Below are positions 59,107-64,000 of a DNA stretch of 64,000 nucleotides, in pieces (the stretch's first letter is position 1; the number at the start of each line of letters is the position of its first letter). A program made the position numbers and the translations under genes. The DNA lies in assembly GCA_963971405.1 (NCBI GenBank), contig OZ020489.1:22160290-22224289 (forward strand), in the 5' to 3' direction. The notes below the pieces were generated by a model that was not told the DNA's origin, did not search any database, and saw only the letters and a program-made list of their open reading frames with translations. Source of the stretch: Psococerastis gibbosa (Eukaryota > Arthropoda > Insecta > Psocodea > Psocidae).

Positions 59107-60711
59107 TATCTGTTCACTCCTTCTCCATCGTATACCTACTGTTATGGTTCTGATATTTGTAGATCATCCATTATAAGAAAGTAGATTTCCTCCAAATAAG
59201 ACTCTGACGGTTCTAGGCCTACTAGGAAAATAAGAAGGGCTTGAGAAAGCAAGATGGTGCCGAGTTAATGGCAGGGAAGCAGTTGATTATCATGACGTCT
59301 CTTCCCATCTGTAACTTTAATGTTTACTCTAACAGATACTCCCTAATAAATCCTACTTTCCAATTTCCCCTCGCTCTTACACCCTGCATTACGCACCCTA
59401 GCAAACTTTTTCAACCGCCTACAATGCGATCTATAAAATAGTTTTAAGCTGCCCTTATATCATAGATCCTACACCATACGGTAGTATTTTTATGCGCATA
59501 TATACCTACTGAAATGATAGAAAGAGGATCTATCACTAGTGACAGGTTTAGTATTCATAAAAAAACGTATTCTTATTTATTTCTATTGGGGGTTGTGTGG
59601 GAACTTAGCTGGAGCGCTACGGCGCGCGGTGAAATTAACTTCGGAATTATACCGGAGATATTTCGAAACTGAAACGCACAATTAAGTAATTCAGCCATAA
59701 ATCGGACAAACCTATAGCAAACTAGTAAATATTTGAAGAAGGGTCGTAAAAATAAATATTTAACGAATTGGGCACATCGATCAGATAGGATCCCACAGTT
59801 TTAGAGCCTTCATAAATGCCCATAGGGGCACGTTAAACTCGTCCGAATACGAAATTTAATGCTCCCTTAAGATTTGCCCTCTACCGTATCCGTGTCAACT
59901 AAATCTCATGAGATTTATCGGAAACAAATGTCTTAAAACGCCGTTTCTTTTAACTCTCGTCTTTCTATAGTGGATCTTCCTGTGCTTTTGAAATTGTTGT
60001 AATCTAATTCATTCCTAATACCCATTCAGAATCATAATAAATTACCATATTGTAGAAATAAAAATAGTTAAGTGCCATAGGATAATACAATAGTACGATA
60101 CATCTCCAGACACCTTCATTGTCCGTTATTTTTCAACCAAGTCCAATAGTTTAGGCCATTTGGTGTCACCCCACCCCTGCACCCACTCATTTACAATAAC
60201 TGATTACATCACAAAAAATGGCTATTCGTTTGATATGTAAGAAGTCCAGATTGACACATACCGCCCTTCTTTTTAAAGCCATGAAGTTATTGCCACTTCA
60301 CTCCCTACATAAAAAAATAATTTTACTTTATGTCAAAACATATTTAGAGTCTTCCCTAATATAAACCGCTACCCTTAACACTAGAAATGCTGCGCTCGGG
60401 CTTATCAGTCTCCCCAGCTACATAAGAACTACTACGTCTAGACGGAGCTTTTGGTACCAAGCAAATGTCACTTATAATGCTTTTCAAAAAACTACCGGGG
60501 GTGCCAGGACTTTCAATAGAAAACAAATTACTGACTACTGTGAGTCATTATTGTAGTATATATAAGGGCCGCATTGGAGTATACCAGAGGCACTGCTGAT
60601 GCCAGTTAATGCTGCCAACTTAGCAGTTTATATATAATAACTATAGGGTATAAATATATATTGCTGTATTATTGTACGTATTACTTCATTAATTAATTTT
60701 GTCAACTTGAG

Positions 60712-60830
60712 TTGGTAGGCACCCCGCACACCATCAGGTTAAGGGGGCCTACAAAATAATTTGTTACGCCAATCATTTTAGAAAAATATACGAATTGTTA
60801 TTTGTTATTATATTATTATTTAGAGAGAGG
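60712..60830 (+). repeat. Short dispersed repeat ('cgcacaccatcaggttaagg')
   Basis: It matches 54858-54900 over 'cacaccatYaggttaagggg' and the preceding 'ggtaggc', with an AT/ATT-rich tail like the 43958 copy. Confidence 0.5.
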
Positions 60831-61074
60831 TACATATAAATATTATCATGTATCAAAATGCTGAGGAACATTTCTCCTAAGGGATGTGTAATTTTTGACA
60901 GCTCTACGATTGATATTCTATGTGATATTTGATTTTGTAAGGCTTAGCCCCTCCGACTGTCTCTTAACATGCAGACCATCATCTCGTTCTACCAACTGAT
61001 CTACGCCGGACCGTGCTTCGTCCAAAGAACCCTAGTAGTATGGTTGGGCACAGTCCCAGGCCACGGTGTGGGCC

Positions 61075-61145
61075 TTGATTATAGTGGATTCCTAAGCAAT
61101 TGGGAAACACAGTGAAGTCACACGATTAGTATGGAGGTGACCCAA
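61075..61145 (-). repeat. 5S-like SINE family S, inverted fragment
   Basis: The inverse reads 'ggtcacctcc', 'aatcgtgtgact', 'gtttcccaa' and 'ggaatccactataatc' in family order. An A run (about 61155-61173) lies between it and the following neuroligin exon. Confidence 0.65.
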
Positions 61146-61198
61146 AAAAACCTAAAAAAAAAAAAAAAAAAAATACGATCGATTCTGTCTTTTTCCAG

Positions 61199-61416
61199 GA
61201 ATGAAGCCTAAAATGAAAAATCATTTCCGAGCGCATCAGCTGTCGGTGTGGCTGCGGCTGATTCCAGAACTTCACAGGGCGGGGATGGAGGACGTCGTGG
61301 CTAGGCACAACCTGTTCAGGAACCACAACGACAAGGAACTCTACGACGGTCTGGTGCGGCCTGACCCTCTCTCCAGAACATTCATCAATCAGGATCTTGT
61401 CTACACTAAAGCTGGC
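61199..61416 (+). CDS. Nlg: Neuroligin exon h: end of esterase-like domain
   Basis: After TTTTTCCAG the exon completes a Gly codon and encodes MKPKMKNHFRAHQLSVWLRL, then IPELHRAGMEDVVARHNLF and KELYDGLVRPDP. The AHQLSVWLRLIPELH helix corresponds to the C-terminal helix of the domain, part of the dimer four-helix bundle in neuroligins. It ends on a codon boundary before GTGAGT. Readthrough remains open for 66 more codons (see findings). Confidence 0.95.
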
Positions 61417-62101
61417 GTGAGTATGCACGCTACCATGGTAGGGAAGTTTAGACATAAAATTATTAGGATATGGCGTAGCCGCGATGTTTTAAGTCGGTAT
61501 ACCTTAGTGATTAGTCTATTGTCTTTCACCCTATGCCTATGGTGTCTTGTATCTACTATTAAACTACAGTTGTTTCAATCCGTTCCAATCCGTCCTCATT
61601 TGCTGCGTTCGTGGTGAGAAATTATTGAGTTAACGTTTAAAAAAATGATCGTAGGATAAGTATATAATTGATCATTTATTTGCAAACAGACCTAAAAGTC
61701 CAATAAAATGCAAATTATTATACTATTATTATTATATGATAGGTCTATCATATAACAACAACTATATAGGTACAGGGGTAAATATTGTTCATATTTAACT
61801 TTGTCGGAAGCCTGTACTGCTGGCAGGGGAATTAGAGAATTAATGTTAGATTTGGTGCGTTGAGTCGTCAGCATAGGCTACTACCCCGGCATGGTAAAGA
61901 CTCAGTTTCGAATCCGGTTTCCGTCCATTTTTCCATGCCCTCCTTTCTCTGTTTTATTTTTTTGTTCGTCATTTATTTATTTCTAAATAGTTTGTTGTGT
62001 CACGACGTTTTTTAGCCATATATTAAACTTTTAAATCCCTTGCAATATTTATTATTTTCTGTTCTGTATTAACTTACCTGTCACGTGATTGTTTTTTGCA
62101 G
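61417..62101 (+). other. Intron (685 bp) with open extension and tRNA-like relic
   Basis: A phase 0 intron. The exon frame stays open to a TGA at 61615-61617, and AATAAA lies at 61702-61707. At 61852-61920 'ggtgcgttgagtcg ... gtttcgaatccgg' resembles a tRNA-derived sequence with a good B box (GTTTCGAATCC, 61905-61915). Confidence 0.8.
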
Positions 62102-62285
62102 GTTTTGGCCAACACGGGTCGACGGCATCACCACGGCACTAACGGGTCAGACCTTTCTCAACCTGCCACAACGCCGGACTCGCTGCTGACAACCTGCGTG
62201 TCGGTAATCAACTCATACCCCTCGGCCACCCATCATCTCAGCCACTCCAACTCAACTGATCCTCTGTCTAGCTTAGAAGCAGCAG
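62102..62285 (+). CDS. Nlg: Neuroligin exon i: stalk
   Basis: It enters at phase 0 (TTTTTTGCAG) and leaves at phase 1 (GTACCT). It encodes a low-conservation extracellular stalk rich in His, Ser and Thr (RRHHHGTNGSDLS, ATHHLSHSNSTDPLSS), suited to O-glycosylation, with NGS and NST as possible N-glycosylation sites. Its length of 184 is not a multiple of three, so skipping it would break the frame. Confidence 0.88.
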
Positions 62286-62549
62286 GTACCTAATTAAAAA
62301 TTACAGTAGCAGCATCGCCGACATTAGTAAGTAGGTAGGTAGAGTTATGAGATCCAGGGCTGTATATATGCATCGTCTTTGTCTTGTGTGAGTTGTGCCT
62401 TGGGTCATCTTTAATTAACTGTAAAAAAATAAAAATAAATAGCTCGCTTTAAATGGAACGCCGGTCTATGCCGATATCATATTTTTTCTTCCAATGCAAT
62501 GACCCAATGTTAAAGATACCTTAAGAAATGGCTTTCTTTGTTTTAGGAT

Positions 62550-62672
62550 CCCTGTCAGTCGACTCCCTGTCTGCCCTTAGGGTGCCTCATGTCAATAAAC
62601 AGACTCACTCCCCCCGCCAGGCTGACAGGGTTGCTTCAAGCAGAAATGCTGAAAGCAGGCGTTGGAAAACAG
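62550..62672 (+). repeat. 5S-like SINE family S, 3' fragment
   Basis: It carries 'gtctgcccttagggtgcctc', 'ccccccgccaggctgacagg' and 'gctgaaagcaggcgttgg' with an 'aaacagaaac' tail. It sits in a 446-base intron, 60 bases before the transmembrane exon. Confidence 0.78.
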
Positions 62673-62731
62673 AAACAAAACTCTTTGTTGTAGGGGAATG
62701 TGCCTCTAATAATGTAATGTTTTAATTTTAG

Positions 62732-62926
62732 GTTATGCTGCTTATTCAACAGCGTTAAGTGTAACGATCGCCATTGGTTGTAGTCTTCTGGTTCTGAATG
62801 TGCTCATCTTCGCCGGAGTTTACTACCAGAAGGACAAGTCGAGACTCGATGACAAGTCGATGCAGGGCCAGCAGGAGCAGCAGACGACTCTCAGCTATGA
62901 TGTCAAACCTGGGCACTACCATTTAG
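62732..62926 (+). CDS. Nlg: Neuroligin exon j: transmembrane helix
   Basis: Phase 1 at both ends, with TTTAATTTTAG before and GTAAGC after. It encodes the single membrane-spanning segment [19 protein letters not shown] followed by the basic stop-transfer YYQKDKSR. A Gln-rich stretch (QGQQEQQT) and [11 protein letters not shown] begin the cytoplasmic tail. This is the usual neuroligin membrane arrangement. Confidence 0.95.
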
Positions 62927-63467
62927 GTAAGCGCCTACCTACTCAATTTCAAGTGCAAAAGGTGAAAATACTCAGGTAAAATGGAAATATCAAGGTAATG
63001 TAGAAAAAAATGACAAAAGAAATGTAGGAGTCTCACACTTTTTGATTTTAATTTTTTAACCATATATCCTTTATTTAAAAATTAATAGGCAGTGTATAGT
63101 TACGTGGCAGAGAGCAAAATGTGCTGTCTTCTAAGTAAGCTACAGAGCTGTAAAATTGTCCAATCCAACGACCCCATGGATTTCGGGCATTATTTGTATT
63201 GTTTCCGTATGCATTTTTTAACAATGCGCAATGATTCAGGTGAAAGCATGACTTAACCAAGTACAGATACGAGTCTACAGAGCTGGATAAGAACGTAAAT
63301 TGTTTGGCTGAAACCAAATTTCTGCAGATTTATTATGCAAAATTATTGTATGCGGCAGAGACCTCATAACATAGGTCTATTTAAAATAAATTCTACTAAA
63401 CTACAATAGGCTACCTAGGATTTTATCATTTTTTAATTTGTATCAAATTGTATTATTTTTAACGCAG
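62927..63467 (+). other. Intron (541 bp) with inverted repeat T
   Basis: A phase 1 intron ending AACGCAG. An inverted copy of repeat T occupies 63158-63275; the rest is AT-rich. Confidence 0.8.
63158..63275 (-). repeat. Interspersed repeat family T, copy 4 (inverted)
   Basis: The inverse reads 'gactcgtatctgtacttggt', 'taagtcatgc', then 'aacaatacaaataatg' and 'gggtcgttggattgg'. The central 'cttgtccattatcg' block is missing, so this copy has an internal deletion relative to copy 1. Confidence 0.7.
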
Positions 63468-63722
63468 CTGGTGGAAGTGTGATCGTGGACATGGAGCAAG
63501 ACGCAGCGAACATGATCATTTGTCAGAACCCAACAAGGGAGTCAGGCGGAATCATAATGTGCCAAGCGCAACCCCGGTACACATCCGCAACATTACCGAG
63601 GTCCGGGACGCCGTCCAGCAAAATGGATCCCGATGTGGCAAGAAATAGCCCCGATGTCACGGGCAGTCCTCATTCTAGAAATCCGGATATTGTCAAGAGT
63701 AATCCTACTTGTAGTCCTGCAG
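63468..63722 (+). CDS. Nlg: Neuroligin exon k: cytoplasmic tail
   Basis: Phase 1 at both ends (AACGCAG before, GTACGG after). It encodes GGSVIVDMEQDAANMIICQN, then MCQAQPRYTSATLPRSGTPS and a Ser/Pro/Asp-rich stretch. This is the intracellular tail, likely a phosphorylation-rich linker. The PDZ-binding C terminus expected in neuroligins is not reached. Confidence 0.9.
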
Positions 63723-63989
63723 GTACGGTTGACCTAAGCAGGTAGGAAGAAGAAAGAAATGAAGAAAATTGTCTTTAATTTCAATGTGGGCGAATTTTTG
63801 ACCTTTCGGCCCACTCTCAGAATTTACCCATAATAAATAACACAATCTTGTCAAATAGGTTATTACAAATTTAAATGAAAAATAAAATAAAATATTAAAA
63901 TATATAAATAAAACCCTAACAGAACTTAAACTTCACTCACTATAATTACATGCGCATAAAATAGTGGTGATGTTTTTTATTTCTGGTAG

Positions 63990-64000
63990 GGATCCAGCAG
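63990..64000 (+). CDS. Nlg: Neuroligin exon l, first 11 bases
   Basis: TTTATTTCTGGTAG precedes GGATCCAGCAG. The two leading bases complete a Gly codon with the g of the previous exon and the frame continues Ile-Gln-Gln. The window ends here, so the call rests on splice phase and position only. Confidence 0.5.

Larger units (their letters stand above)
47226..61198 (+). other. Large intron (14 kb), repeat-rich
   Basis: A phase 1 intron between the LEMG and MKPKMK blocks, which are adjacent in neuroligins, so no exon is missing. It holds the elements listed between 48817 and 61145. The unlisted parts (47226-48800, 48990-49450, 50440-51570, 53270-55680, 59110-60700) show no recognised gene. Confidence 0.85.
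14296..64000 (+). other. Nlg: Neuroligin gene span (5' and 3' incomplete)
   Basis: Twelve + strand segments with AG/GT borders join into one open frame of about 750 codons (2258 coding bases). The product is a neuroligin, a type I membrane protein of the cholinesterase-like family that acts as a postsynaptic adhesion receptor for neurexin. Order seen: central and C-terminal esterase-like domain, Ser/Thr/His-rich stalk, one transmembrane helix, cytoplasmic tail. Codon phases agree across every junction (phases 1,1,1,1,0,2,1,0,1,1,1). The signal peptide and the N-terminal part of the esterase domain are not found upstream in the window, and the final coding exon lies to the right. Introns range from 267 bases to 14 kb and are filled with transposons. 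Which arthropod neuroligin paralogue this is cannot be told. Confidence 0.95.

Noticed and set aside
61126..61455. 109-codon frame on the - strand
   Set aside because: It is the reverse shadow of neuroligin exon h.
61852..61920. Functional tRNA gene
   Set aside because: It has a good B box, but the A-box region and acceptor-stem pairing are not convincing; more likely a SINE or tRNA relic.

Overview
The window is a piece of an animal nuclear genome, almost certainly an arthropod. It is AT-rich, its genes are split by long introns with GT/AG borders, and it is packed with eukaryotic transposable elements. No prokaryotic gene organisation is present. The one host gene recognised is a neuroligin (Nlg), a cholinesterase-like postsynaptic adhesion protein. 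The encoded protein closely follows the insect/crustacean neuroligin pattern. The species cannot be fixed from the sequence alone.

Neuroligin runs left to right on the + strand from 14296 to beyond the right edge. Eleven complete internal exons and the first 11 bases of a twelfth join in one open frame of about 750 codons. They cover most of the esterase-like domain from the oxyanion-loop strand (VLVYIHGES) onward, the stalk, the single transmembrane helix and part of the cytoplasmic tail. The signal peptide and the first part of the esterase domain were not found and probably lie left of the window. The last coding exon or exons lie to the right. The nucleophile elbow reads GHGTGA, so the protein is a catalytically dead esterase, as expected for the family.

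1-14295 is either a 5' intron or upstream DNA. It holds a tRNA-like SINE, two copies of a ~850 bp repeat with inverted ends and a (GACA)n core, a perfect 31-bp hairpin, a hAT-like MITE, nested foldback elements and a 5S rRNA-like SINE.

14296-27586 carries the first five exons, separated by introns of 1.5-5.8 kb. The 12.8 kb intron 27587-40358 is a transposon graveyard: two hAT elements with perfect 8-bp target duplications, a perfect 38-bp-arm hairpin, two foldback MITE pieces, a short-LTR copia element with most of reverse transcriptase deleted, and another copy of the ~850 bp repeat. Intron 40511-47109 holds a tandem triplication, a SINE and a non-LTR reverse transcriptase tail. Intron 47226-61198 (14 kb) holds three hAT MITEs with perfect target duplications, a deleted mariner with TA flanks, foldback elements, duplicated intronic blocks and a promoter-like CCAAT/CRE/TATA cluster. 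The last exons (61199-63722) are closely spaced.

The most notable observations are: a SINE family whose head matches the 5' end of 5S rRNA; a four-copy ~850 bp repeat family; nested palindromic MITEs; two perfect long hairpins; a readable extension of exon 8 with a hydrophobic segment and an AATAAA signal; and datable nested insertions.
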